Assembly (NCBI GenBank): GCA_017550775.1
Contig: JAFZOA010000122.1
Coordinates: 1-6,643 of the forward strand
Direction of reading: 5' to 3'
DNA from: Ruminiclostridium sp.
GTDB lineage: Bacteria > Bacillota_A > Clostridia > Oscillospirales > Ruminococcaceae
Length of the DNA: 6,643 nucleotides
Part shown: positions 1 through 6,579 of the stretch, one piece after another
Numbering within the stretch: position 1 is the stretch's first letter
Layout: each line of letters opens with the position of its first letter
The notes under the pieces: model-generated
What the model saw: the letters and a program-made list of their open reading frames with translations, nothing else
The model's database searches: none
Told to the model about the DNA's origin: nothing
Translations under genes and position numbers: made by a program

Positions 1-248
1 TTAATGGCATTGTGCACTTCTTTTGTAAGATTATCCTTCTCGTTTTTAGGATATGCAGTCAAGAGATAAATCTTTTCGTAGAAAGCAAAGTCAATATAGA
101 TAATCCTTGTACTGCCGCAAGTGATATAATAGCGTGTGTAGATTTATATATTATTCATTATACAATCAACAGCAATATAATGGAAGTATTCAGATTATCT
201 GATTATTTGCAGTTTTGGAAAAACCAGTAATGATAAAACAAAATAAGG
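1..248. other. AT-rich intergenic region, no convincing gene
   Basis: This stretch beyond the operon terminator is clearly more AT-rich than the rest of the window. One plus-strand frame stays open from the left edge to a TAA at 228-230, about 75 codons. It has no ribosome binding site or recognisable domain, and its composition looks random, so I do not call it. Two plus-strand TATAAT hexamers occur at 125-130 and 176-181. The first has a TG one base upstream, an extended -10. In such AT-rich DNA they may be chance. No RNA gene, repeat or attachment site was recognised. Confidence 0.6.
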
Positions 249-281
249 CGTGCTTGCCGGTTCTACCCAAAGGCAAGCACG
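236..281 (-). terminator. Intrinsic terminator of the transport operon
   Basis: On the minus strand a perfect 10-bp stem, CGTGCTTGCC paired with GGCAAGCACG (arms 272-281 and 249-258), encloses a 13-nt loop. It is followed by a T-rich tract running to about 236 (CCTTATTTTGTTTTATC). The stem begins 7 nt after the lacI stop codon, so it ends the whole malE-to-lacI transcript. On the plus strand the stem is followed by the weaker TCTTCGTTT, so some bidirectional activity is possible but less certain. Confidence 0.9.
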
Positions 282-288
282 TCTTCGT

Positions 289-1296
289 TTACATTGTAGA
301 TTTTCTAATCAGCATCTCAAAACCGAGCACTGTCTCGCGTGATGTTTCCTTGCCTTCGAGCATATCGAGCAGCAGGGAAGCTGCGGTCGAGCCGAGGTCG
401 CTTGCACGGAAATTCAGCGCCGTTATCGGTGGAGAGTACATATCAAGATATATGCTGTTATAGAATGATGCAACTTTTATATCGCGCGGAATTGTCTTTC
501 CGATAGCCGCGAGAAGATTGATCGTGTACATACAGATCATGTCGTCGCCGCAGATGACACAGCTGCAGCCGCGCTGGAGCAGGTCTTCTATGACCCGGCG
601 AAGTCGCAGTTCGCTGTTCACACCGAGGAACACAGTCTGTCCCGGTATCGGCTGTCCCGCGCCTTCAACTGCACGCACAAATCCCTCGTAACGGCTGCGG
701 TTAACTGTCTGATCCATGCTTCCGAGAATAAGACCGAGCTTGTCGGCGCTGTTGTTCATCAGAAGATATGAAGTCAGCTCATAGCAGCCTTCGTTGTGTG
801 CGCTGTCAATGGTTATTGCATCAAGGTCGGAGCTTTGACCTACCGAAACATAAGGTATCTTTGTTTCTGACAGAAGCTGCTCCATGCTTCCGCCCTGAAG
901 CGGGCGTGTGATTATGATACCGTCTGTCTTGTGACTGTTCAGCACGCGAATGAGCTGAGAATGGTCACTTTTTTCTACTCCGATGACCATTGTGTCATAG
1001 TTCCTGAGAGCGCAGCATTTATTGATACCCATAAGACAATCCTGAAAGAACGGTGCTTCCGATTCTCCGTCGTCCACGGGAATAATCACGCCGATATTGC
1101 ATGTCTTTTTCTCTGCAAGACTGAGCGTCGTCATATTTGGCGAATAGTTCATCTTGCGGATACACTCAATCACCCTGCTGCGGGTCTCGGCGCTCACTCT
1201 TCCCTTTCCGGATATCGCCCTTGAAACGGTCGTTTTGGAGATCCCGAGCTTACGCGCGATGTCATCAAGCTGAACGGTTTTACTGTTAGTGTTCAT
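289..1296 (-). CDS. LacI-family transcriptional repressor, MalR-like
   Basis: This is a 335-residue sugar-responsive DNA-binding protein of normal LacI/GalR length. Residues 8-55 form the helix-turn-helix headpiece, with the LDDIARKLGISKTTVSRAI core at 10-28. The hinge follows at about 54-64 (LSLAEKKT), and the periplasmic-binding-protein-like effector domain runs from NIGVIIPV (67-74) to a C-terminal EMLIRKST. The segment ASFYNS (276-281) followed by SPPIT (288-292) replaces the commoner GFDD form. It resembles the SFNNS segment of Firmicutes maltose regulators (MalR), which together with the genes upstream suggests a maltodextrin effector; this is inference. It is the last gene of the operon and starts 4 nt after malK. 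Its ribosome binding site is weak: an AGGAAG lies 16 nt upstream, inside malK, and an AGAAG is nearer, so translation may depend on coupling to malK. It probably represses its own operon. Confidence 0.93.
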   Translation of the reverse strand: MNTNSKTVQLDDIARKLGISKTTVSRAISGKGRVSAETRSRVIECIRKMNYSPNMTTLSLAEKKTCNIGVIIPVDDGESEAPFFQDCLMGINKCCALRNYDTMVIGVEKSDHSQLIRVLNSHKTDGIIITRPLQGGSMEQLLSETKIPYVSVGQSSDLDAITIDSAHNEGCYELTSYLLMNNSADKLGLILGSMDQTVNRSRYEGFVRAVEGAGQPIPGQTVFLGVNSELRLRRVIEDLLQRGCSCVICGDDMICMYTINLLAAIGKTIPRDIKVASFYNSIYLDMYSPPITALNFRASDLGSTAASLLLDMLEGKETSRETVLGFEMLIRKSTM

Positions 1297-1300
1297 TCGA

Positions 1301-2512
1301 TCACTTCTTGTTCTTCCTGTTTTTCTTCTTGTCGTCCGACTTCCCGGCGGCAGGAGTTTCCTGCTTTTTCGGGACTGCTACGGCGTTCTCCACCGCGAGG
1401 TTCCTGCCGTCTTCGGGGTCAAATACGTTTACTGTACGTTCTCTGAGCGTGAACGCGAATTTTTTTCGTCTGATGAGCTCTGTTTGCTCCTCGTCGGTCA
1501 TATCCGCGATCTGTACGCGAAGTATCACATCTTTTCCGAGCTCACAGCACGCGTGGATATGCAACTCGCTTCCCATCATTTCGGTGACCTTGATCTCCGC
1601 GCTTACAGAGTTTGGCGTACCGTCGGCGCACAGTATAAGGTTCTCGGGGCGAACGCCGAGGATTGCTTTGGCGGGCACGTTATCTCTTTTTTTCAGAGCA
1701 TCATTTATATGAGCAGGAAGAGCTACCTTTGCGTTTCCGATATACGCAGAATAGTTTTCGGTTTCTTTTTTGAGCTCACAGTCGAAGAAGTTCATCTGCG
1801 GAGTTCCGATAAATCCGGCAACAAACAGGTTCGCAGGGTGATTGAAAAGCTCCTGCGGTGTGCCGACCTGCATAACATAGCCGTCCTTCATGATGACGAT
1901 GCGGTCGCCGAGAGTCATAGCCTCGGTCTGGTCGTGGGTGACATAAATGAAGGTAGTCTGTATCTTTTCGCGAAGGAGGATTATCTCGGCACGCATCTGG
2001 TTTCTGAGCTTCGCGTCGAGGTTTGAGAGAGGTTCATCCATAAGGAACACCTTCGGTACTCGCACGATAGCGCGTCCGATAGCGACACGCTGACGCTGAC
2101 CGCCCGAAAGCTGCTTCGGCTTGCGCCCGAGAAGCTCGGTGATACCGAGTATCTCCGCCGCCTCGCACACCTTCTGGTGAATCTCGTCGTTTTTCACTCT
2201 GCGAAGTCTGAGTCCGAACGCTATGTTCTCATAAACGCTCATGTGCGGATACAGCGCATAGTTCTGGAATACCATCGCTATGTCCCTGTCCTTGGGTTCC
2301 ATATCGTTCACGACATTTTCGCCTATTGAGATCTCACCGCCGCTTATGTCCTCAAGACCCGCGATCATACGCAGTGTCGTGGACTTTCCGCAGCCGGAAG
2401 GACCTACAAGAACGATGAATTCCTTATCCTTTATCTCAAGATTGAAATCATGTACGGCAACAAATCCGTTATCGTACTGTTTTTTAACATTTCTAAGCTT
2501 TACCTCTGCCAT
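1301..2512 (-). CDS. malK: Carbohydrate ABC transporter ATPase (MalK/MsmX/UgpC type)
   Basis: This 403-residue cytoplasmic ATPase powers the importer. All nucleotide-binding motifs are intact: Walker A GPSGCGKST (37-45), Q-loop Gln83, signature LSGGQ (135-139), Walker B VFLMDE (155-160), D-loop SNLD (163-166) and H-loop His193. The C-terminal regulatory TOBE/OB part is present, with GVRPENL at 286-292, which is characteristic of the MalK/UgpC subfamily. The family is usually about 365-375 residues; this one has an added low-complexity tail (about 381-403) rich in lysine. The start is firm: an AAGGAG lies 6 nt before the ATG and overlaps the malG stop codon. Because MsmX-type ATPases can serve several sugar importers, this protein may also energise permeases encoded elsewhere. 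That is known for the family, not shown here. Confidence 0.95.
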   Translation of the reverse strand: MAEVKLRNVKKQYDNGFVAVHDFNLEIKDKEFIVLVGPSGCGKSTTLRMIAGLEDISGGEISIGENVVNDMEPKDRDIAMVFQNYALYPHMSVYENIAFGLRLRRVKNDEIHQKVCEAAEILGITELLGRKPKQLSGGQRQRVAIGRAIVRVPKVFLMDEPLSNLDAKLRNQMRAEIILLREKIQTTFIYVTHDQTEAMTLGDRIVIMKDGYVMQVGTPQELFNHPANLFVAGFIGTPQMNFFDCELKKETENYSAYIGNAKVALPAHINDALKKRDNVPAKAILGVRPENLILCADGTPNSVSAEIKVTEMMGSELHIHACCELGKDVILRVQIADMTDEEQTELIRRKKFAFTLRERTVNVFDPEDGRNLAVENAVAVPKKQETPAAGKSDDKKKNRKNKK

Positions 2513-2518
2513 AATAAT

Positions 2519-2524
2519 CTCCTT
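2519..2524 (-). promoter_or_regulatory. malK ribosome binding site overlapping malG stop
   Basis: AAGGAG sits 6 nt before the malK ATG. Its first two bases are the last two bases of the malG TAA stop (2523-2525). Ribosomes finishing malG therefore end directly on the malK initiation site, which favours coupled translation. Confidence 0.85.
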
Positions 2525-3389
2525 ATCCCTTTACGGCTCCGCCGGTCACACCTTCGACATAATACTTCTGAAGCGCCATGAACAGTGCGGTTATCGGTAT
2601 GGATACAAGCAGACCGCCGGCGCAGAATATCGTGAAGTAGTTGCTTATATGCTCCTTGTCGAGCCATTTGTAAAGTCCGACGGCTACGTTGTACGCTTCC
2701 TCATGACCGAACGTTATAAGCGACGCGTACATGAAATCGCCCCATGGAGCTATGAACGCCATCATTATCGTGTAGATGATTATCGGCTTTGCCATAGGCA
2801 TTATGATCCGGAAGAACACGCGTGCTCTCGATGCGCCGTCTATACGTGCAGCCTCGTCGAGCGACTTAGGTATAGTGTCAAAGAATCCCTTTGCGATGTA
2901 ATATCCCATACCGGAGCTTGCAGCGTAGATGAGGATAAGTCCCGGAACGGAATTCTCGCTCGTAAGCCCGAAAAGCTTGAGTATAAAATAAGTTGCGATC
3001 ATCGAAAGGAAGCCCGGGAACATTCCGAGCACGAGCATAAGGTTCATTATGAACTTTCTGCCCTTGAATCTCATTCTTGAAAGTGCGTAAGCCACACACA
3101 GAACGATCACGCTCTGTAATACAGCATTGAACAGCGCGATTATGAACGTGTTCAGATACCAGTGCCAGAACGGGGTCTTTGTCGAGAGAAAAATGAAGTT
3201 GTCAAACGTCCATTCCTTCGGGAATATGTAAGTGACCATTGACCTCGACTCGCCGCGGAACGCCTGGAAAACAAGGTAAATGAACGGTATCAGCCATATA
3301 AGGCAGAGCACGGTAAGGAAGATATAAATGATTATGCGCGTAACGCGTTCCTTACCCGACTTGCTCCTGTATTTTTTCTTTTCACTCAC
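2523..3389 (-). CDS. malG: Sugar ABC transporter permease, MalG type
   Basis: This is a 288-residue inner-membrane permease, the usual MalG length. A basic N-terminus (residues 1-18) precedes the first membrane segment (about 19-43). Further hydrophobic segments lie near 81-104, 113-138, 148-165, 200-222 and 252-272, giving the six-helix topology of the family. The EAA loop that docks onto the ATPase is clear at 179-198 (EAARIDGAS, then a proline at 198). The C-terminus ends with YYVEGVTGGAVKG, typical of maltose-type MalG proteins. The start is GTG: AGGAGG at 3397-3402 lies 7 nt upstream, and the codon overlaps the malF stop in a GTGA arrangement, so the two permease subunits are probably made in equal amounts by translational coupling. 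Confidence 0.94.
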   Translation of the reverse strand: MSEKKKYRSKSGKERVTRIIIYIFLTVLCLIWLIPFIYLVFQAFRGESRSMVTYIFPKEWTFDNFIFLSTKTPFWHWYLNTFIIALFNAVLQSVIVLCVAYALSRMRFKGRKFIMNLMLVLGMFPGFLSMIATYFILKLFGLTSENSVPGLILIYAASSGMGYYIAKGFFDTIPKSLDEAARIDGASRARVFFRIIMPMAKPIIIYTIMMAFIAPWGDFMYASLITFGHEEAYNVAVGLYKWLDKEHISNYFTIFCAGGLLVSIPITALFMALQKYYVEGVTGGAVKG

Positions 3390-4909
3390 TGGAAGTCCTC
3401 CTCATTCTTCATTGCGGGAGATACGTTGTAAACGATAAGCGAGATGACCGCAACTACCACGAATACGAGAATACCTATAACCGCAGCGATCTTATAGTCG
3501 TTGTTGGTCACGGTAAGAGAATAGAGCCATGTGATAAGAAGGTCGGTACCGCCCGCGCCGCCTTCATAAGCCATCGTTTTAGGCTGGCCGGCGGTGAGCA
3601 GGTAGATAACGTTGAAGTTGTTGATATTCGCCGTGAAGCTTGTAAGCAGGTATGGCCCCGTTACGAAAAGCATATACGGTAATGTTATCTTAGTGAACTG
3701 TTTTATTCCGGAAGCACCGTCGATCTTTGCACTCTCATAGAGGTCCGCGGGAATGTTCATGAGTACGCCCGTCGCTATCAGCATAAGGTATGGTATGCCG
3801 ACCCAGAGGTTTACGACGAGCACCATTATCCTCGCCATATCCTGTGTCGTCCAGAACCCTATCGCCTCACTGATCCAGTGTAGCTGATCCTTCAATACTC
3901 CGTTGACAATACCTTCGTTCGCGAACATCTTCGATACCAGCAGCAGCGATACGAACTGCGGCACGGCAATAGTCATGACAAGAACGGTTCTGAAGACTTT
4001 CTTGAACTTGATGCCCTTGCGGTTGATGCATATAGCGACGAACATTCCGAGGAAGTAGTTCGAGAATGTCGCAACAAGCGCCCATATCATCGTCCAGATA
4101 AGTATCTCGCGGAACGTGTAAGCGAACTTGTCGTTTCCGGAAGCGTCCGACGCCAGCATGGTCTGGAAGTTGTCCCAGCCGACCCAGCCGAAAAGCTTAT
4201 CCGGCGGAAGATGAGAATAGTCGTAGTTCGTGAATGCTATCAATATCATGAAGAATATCGGTATGACCGTAAATATCGTGATACCGAGGAGCGGCACAGC
4301 AAGAAGAGTCTTGTAATACTGTTCATCCGCGAGGGATTTGAGATCGTTCTTGAACGACTTCGGGCGAACGCCCTTTTCAATGAGCTTCTGAGCAACGTGG
4401 TTCTGCTTGATGTTTATATACCATGTCCAGATAAAACCCACGATTATGAATATCGTAAGAACGCCGTAAAGCAGTATCTTCAGGCTGTTGTCCTTGTATG
4501 TGACAACTTCAAGTCCGTAGTCATTGAGTGTCTTTATTGTCGCCTGTTCACCGAGGTTGCGCAGCCCTGCGAGGTAACCTCCGCCCATTGCGACCATGAA
4601 CCAGATGAACAGGGCTTCCATTCCGAGGAAGATGATGCCTCTGCCGATCTGACGGCGGAAGAACTGACCGAATCCCATGACAAAGAATGATATGCGGGTC
4701 TTCCAGTCACCCTCGGCAAAGATGCGCCCGATACCCGCGAAAAAGCGTCCTGCCGCACACAGACCCTTCCAGATGCCAAGCGGTATCTGCATGAGGATGT
4801 TCAGAATATTCAGCGGAAGATGCACAAAAAACTGTCCGACATTGTAAAGCTTTCGCTTCATAGGCGGAAGCCCGAGATATTCGAGCTCGGTCAATCTGCT
4901 CATTTTCAT
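3386..4909 (-). CDS. malF: Sugar ABC transporter permease, MalF type with extended N-terminus
   Basis: This 507-residue membrane permease is the partner of MalG. The start is placed at ATG 4909-4907 because AAAGGA lies 5 nt upstream. The upstream ATG at 4969 would add 20 residues but has no sensibly spaced ribosome binding site. An amphipathic region (about 23-85) is followed by hydrophobic segments near 90-114, 145-167, 202-226, 268-296, 307-328, 360-384, 412-428 and 474-495. The EAA loop is E392-P411 (SAKIDGAS within it). The sequence NYDYSHLPP...LFGWVGWDNF (228-248) resembles Firmicutes maltodextrin/galactan-oligomer permeases (MdxF/GanP). The large periplasmic P2 domain of E. coli MalF is absent: only about 40 residues separate the helices around 226 and 268. 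A substrate other than maltodextrin, such as a galacto-oligosaccharide, cannot be excluded. Confidence 0.93.
   Translation of the reverse strand: MKMSRLTELEYLGLPPMKRKLYNVGQFFVHLPLNILNILMQIPLGIWKGLCAAGRFFAGIGRIFAEGDWKTRISFFVMGFGQFFRRQIGRGIIFLGMEALFIWFMVAMGGGYLAGLRNLGEQATIKTLNDYGLEVVTYKDNSLKILLYGVLTIFIIVGFIWTWYINIKQNHVAQKLIEKGVRPKSFKNDLKSLADEQYYKTLLAVPLLGITIFTVIPIFFMILIAFTNYDYSHLPPDKLFGWVGWDNFQTMLASDASGNDKFAYTFREILIWTMIWALVATFSNYFLGMFVAICINRKGIKFKKVFRTVLVMTIAVPQFVSLLLVSKMFANEGIVNGVLKDQLHWISEAIGFWTTQDMARIMVLVVNLWVGIPYLMLIATGVLMNIPADLYESAKIDGASGIKQFTKITLPYMLFVTGPYLLTSFTANINNFNVIYLLTAGQPKTMAYEGGAGGTDLLITWLYSLTVTNNDYKIAAVIGILVFVVVAVISLIVYNVSPAMKNEEDFQ
3397..3402 (-). promoter_or_regulatory. malG ribosome binding site supporting a GTG start
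   Basis: A consensus AGGAGG lies inside the last codons of malF, 7 nt before GTG 3389-3387. It fixes the GTG as the malG start although the codon overlaps the malF TGA stop by 4 nt. Confidence 0.85.
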
Positions 4910-4914
4910 CAGCG

Positions 4915-4920
4915 TCCTTT
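4915..4920 (-). promoter_or_regulatory. malF ribosome binding site
   Basis: AAAGGA lies 5 nt before ATG 4909-4907. It decides the malF start in favour of this ATG over the in-frame ATG 60 nt upstream, which is directly preceded only by a G run at zero spacing. Confidence 0.75.
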
Positions 4921-5032
4921 CGTTTTTTATAAGATTGTTGTCTGCCGTTTCCGCAGCGCATCGCCGCATCCCCCGTGGCCGCTTTGGAGGACACGGTCAC
5001 GAGGTTTGTCGCTGCAGCTATCCGTTCCGGAA

Positions 5033-5076
5033 ACGGCGGACGGGCGAGGCGGTATAAGCGCCCCGCGTCCTGCCGT
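5033..5076 (-). promoter_or_regulatory. Stem-loop just downstream of malE
   Basis: Three helices stack with small bulges: 5033-5037 with 5072-5076, 5038-5042 with 5066-5070, and 5043-5046 with 5059-5062. The structure begins 8 nt after the malE stop. Only two or three T residues follow on the minus strand, so it is a poor full terminator. It fits better as a partial terminator or a 3' end protector for a malE-only transcript. This was folded by eye, without energy calculation. Confidence 0.55.
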
Positions 5077-5084
5077 AAAGCAAC

Positions 5085-6449
5085 TTACTTAGCAGCCTTT
5101 ATGGAGTCTTCGAGATCCTTGAGTGCCGCTGTGAGTGCAGCGTCGTCAGCGTCGTTGTACTTGCCGCTGTTGATATCGGTACCGAACGCCTTTGTGAGAT
5201 CCCAGTAAGCGTTAGGATACTGACCCTGGCCGGGGCAGTACTGAAGCTGGTCAGCAAGAGCTGCGAGAGCCGCGTCGGACTGTACGCCGCTTGACTGCTG
5301 AGCGTTCTTGTTGGAAGGACCCCAACCGTTAGCTTCGAATCTTGCGAGCTGCATCTCTTCGGATGTGAGGTAGTCTGCTACAAGGTGGCAGAATGTGAGC
5401 TTGTCGGAATCTGTCTGGGGCTTTACACCTACGAGCTTGAATCCGCCGAATCCGCTCATCTGGTAGGATTTGCCGTCAACTGTGAATGTAGGCATCTTTA
5501 CTGCGGCATAGTTGTCGCCGAGGAAATCCTTGACTGTGGCAGCATCCCATGTTCCGGAAACGAGAGCGCCTGCTGTGCCGCCTTCGGGATTGAAGAGAGA
5601 AGCTGCGCCGTCGGGAGACTGGTCATAACCCTTGCCCTTGCTCTTGACCATGTTTACCATAGCCTTCATTGCTGCGAGACCCTTGTCGCCGCTGTAGTCG
5701 CAAACTGCGCCTGTTACGTTGCCCTCTGTGTCATATTCATAGTAGCACTGTGCGCCTGTACCGAAGAAGAACGCAACATCATACCAGCCGGACTGGATAT
5801 CCATATAGAAGTTCTTGCCTGCGGCACCGCACTGCTCGATGATGCCTTCGAGAGTGGAAGGATCAGAAACGACGGACTTGTCATAGTAGAGGAAGTAACC
5901 GTTATCGGAAGTCTCAGGATAAGCGTAAATATCGCCGTTAAGAGTTACCGCACCGATCGAACCCGTATCATTGTTGTTCTTGATGTTGTCAAGGAACATT
6001 CCACCGGGCTTGGAAAGCGCGCCTGCCGCAACGAGACGTGCGAGCTGATCCTGTGCGAAACCGAAAATATCAGCACCTGCTTCAACGTCGGTGAGGAGCT
6101 GTGTAGCTGCGTCGCCTTCGCCCATAGCGGATACCTTGATGTCGTACTTTGCATTCCAGTCGTTCTGACCTGCGAGCCATGTGTCGAGCTTGCTCTGTGT
6201 GAGATCGACGATAGCGTCCGGAGCCCATACTGTTATGGTCTTCTTGTCGGAAGATGTGTTGTCCGCGGGAGCAGCAGTCGTCTCTGCGGGAGCCGCTTCT
6301 GTTGCGTTGTTGTCAGCCGCAGCGGCTGTCGTTGTTGTCGCAGCAGCTGTCGTACCGCCCGACTGGTTGTTGTTACTACAGCCTGCGCCGGCTGCAACGA
6401 GCATTGATAACGCAAGCATTATCGGAAGTGATTTTCTTTTGGTTGTCAT
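5085..6449 (-). CDS. malE: Maltose/maltodextrin-type extracellular solute-binding lipoprotein
   Basis: This 454-residue surface lipoprotein (solute-binding protein family 1) captures the sugar and delivers it to MalFG. A basic N-terminus and hydrophobic signal (residues 1-23) end in AGAGC, with Cys24 the likely lipidated residue; the Gly at -3 is slightly atypical. Residues 25-70 are a low-complexity Ala/Thr/Asn tether. The binding domain starts at TITVWAPDA (71-79). Family landmarks are ADIFGFAQDQLARL (126-139), NGDIYAYPETSDNGYFLYYDKS (in 171-192), SGTWDAATV (298-306), and a C-terminal YWDLTKAFGTDINSGK (415-430). Trp and Tyr residues at 75, 222, 223, 301 and 416 could stack on sugar rings. 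A consensus AGGAGG lies 8 nt before the ATG. It is the promoter-proximal gene and is separated from malF by a structured 175-nt spacer, consistent with high expression. Maltodextrin specificity is inferred from family and neighbours. Confidence 0.93.
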   Translation of the reverse strand: MTTKRKSLPIMLALSMLVAAGAGCSNNNQSGGTTAAATTTTAAAADNNATEAAPAETTAAPADNTSSDKKTITVWAPDAIVDLTQSKLDTWLAGQNDWNAKYDIKVSAMGEGDAATQLLTDVEAGADIFGFAQDQLARLVAAGALSKPGGMFLDNIKNNNDTGSIGAVTLNGDIYAYPETSDNGYFLYYDKSVVSDPSTLEGIIEQCGAAGKNFYMDIQSGWYDVAFFFGTGAQCYYEYDTEGNVTGAVCDYSGDKGLAAMKAMVNMVKSKGKGYDQSPDGAASLFNPEGGTAGALVSGTWDAATVKDFLGDNYAAVKMPTFTVDGKSYQMSGFGGFKLVGVKPQTDSDKLTFCHLVADYLTSEEMQLARFEANGWGPSNKNAQQSSGVQSDAALAALADQLQYCPGQGQYPNAYWDLTKAFGTDINSGKYNDADDAALTAALKDLEDSIKAAK

Positions 6450-6457
6450 TTGTTTGC

Positions 6458-6463
6458 CCTCCT
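6458..6463 (-). promoter_or_regulatory. malE ribosome binding site
   Basis: A perfect AGGAGG lies 8 nt before the malE ATG, the strongest initiation signal in the operon along with that of malG. This is consistent with the binding protein being its most abundant product. Confidence 0.88.
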
Positions 6464-6473
6464 GTTTTGTTGT

Positions 6474-6488
6474 GCGGCATTTCGCCGC
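6474..6488 (-). promoter_or_regulatory. 5' leader hairpin next to the malE ribosome binding site
   Basis: In the malE leader a perfect 5-bp GC stem, GCGGC with GCCGC, encloses the loop GAAAT and ends 10 nt before AGGAGG. It leaves the ribosome binding site free, so it may keep the initiation site open or protect the 5' region of the mRNA. It is short, so chance is possible. Confidence 0.45.
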
Positions 6489-6500
6489 GTGTTTTATCTC

Positions 6501-6519
6501 AGAGCACGGGATGTGCCCT
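6501..6519 (-). promoter_or_regulatory. Dyad at the predicted transcription start, possible operator
   Basis: Seven-base arms, AGGGCAC and GTGCTCT on the minus strand, match at 6 of 7 positions around a 5-nt spacer. They start at the last base of the -10 and cover the expected transcription start near 6512, the classic position for a blocking operator. It lacks the central CG of most LacI-family operators, so it may belong to another regulator or act as an mRNA 5' hairpin. Confidence 0.4.
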
Positions 6520-6548
6520 TTATATCAAACGGAATTTTAACCGCTCAA
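6519..6548 (-). promoter_or_regulatory. Predicted housekeeping promoter of the malE operon
   Basis: Read on the minus strand, TTGAGC (6548-6543) is followed after 18 bp by TATAAA (6524-6519). TG stands one base before the -10 (6527-6526), making an extended -10 element. The -35 matches the consensus at 4 of 6 positions and the -10 at 5 of 6. Transcription would begin near 6512, giving a leader of about 63 nt before malE. No other good promoter was seen inside the operon, so all five genes probably depend on this one. Confidence 0.7.
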
Positions 6549-6579
6549 TAACTTTTTGTTGTTCTCACTCCGCCGAAAG

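Larger units (their letters stand above)
4910..5084 (-). promoter_or_regulatory. Structured GC-rich malE-malF spacer
   Basis: This 175-nt gap is the only long spacer inside the operon and is GC-rich. Besides the stem-loop just after malE, it holds a perfect 10-bp inverted repeat, GCCGTTTCCG (4944-4953) with CGGAAACGGC (5028-5037). That pairing can be continued by CAGCG (4954-4958) with CGCTG (5010-5014), and a small inner stem is possible, CCGTG (4973-4977) with CACGG (4992-4996). No promoter was recognised. The likely role, by analogy with other sugar operons, is to stabilise or limit transcripts so that the binding protein is made in excess over the permeases. Confidence 0.55.

Noticed and set aside
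176..181. Second plus-strand TATAAT hexamer
   Set aside because: It has no -35 or TG extension and sits in AT-rich DNA, so it is likely chance.
3..230. Plus-strand frame open from the left edge to the TAA at 228, ending 18 nt before the terminator stem
   Set aside because: It could be the tail of a convergent gene, but the protein has no family resemblance, the DNA is AT-rich, and its upstream part is outside the window.
1289..2026. Plus-strand open frame of 245 codons opposite malK
   Set aside because: It is antisense to an ATPase with every catalytic motif intact, and it has no ribosome binding site or recognisable family.
2280..3080. Plus-strand open frame of 266 codons across malK and malG
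   Set aside because: It spans the junction of two convincing minus-strand genes and encodes no recognisable protein; it is a shadow frame.
4211..4690. Plus-strand open frame of 159 codons opposite malF
   Set aside because: It is antisense to membrane-protein coding sequence. The charged composition is the expected mirror of hydrophobic codons.
4910..4969. Upstream ATG extending malF by 20 residues
   Set aside because: No ribosome binding site stands at a usable distance. The extra residues are polar and unlike MalF N-termini, while the ATG at 4909 has a proper AAAGGA.
6264..6353. Low-complexity repeats resembling a short tandem array
   Set aside because: They are Ala/Thr codons of the malE lipoprotein tether (residues 33-62), not an independent DNA repeat or CRISPR array.
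5385..6407. Plus-strand open frame of 340 codons opposite malE
   Set aside because: It lies wholly antisense to a well-supported binding protein. Its translation is cysteine- and valine-rich with no domain, as expected from the complement of biased malE codons.
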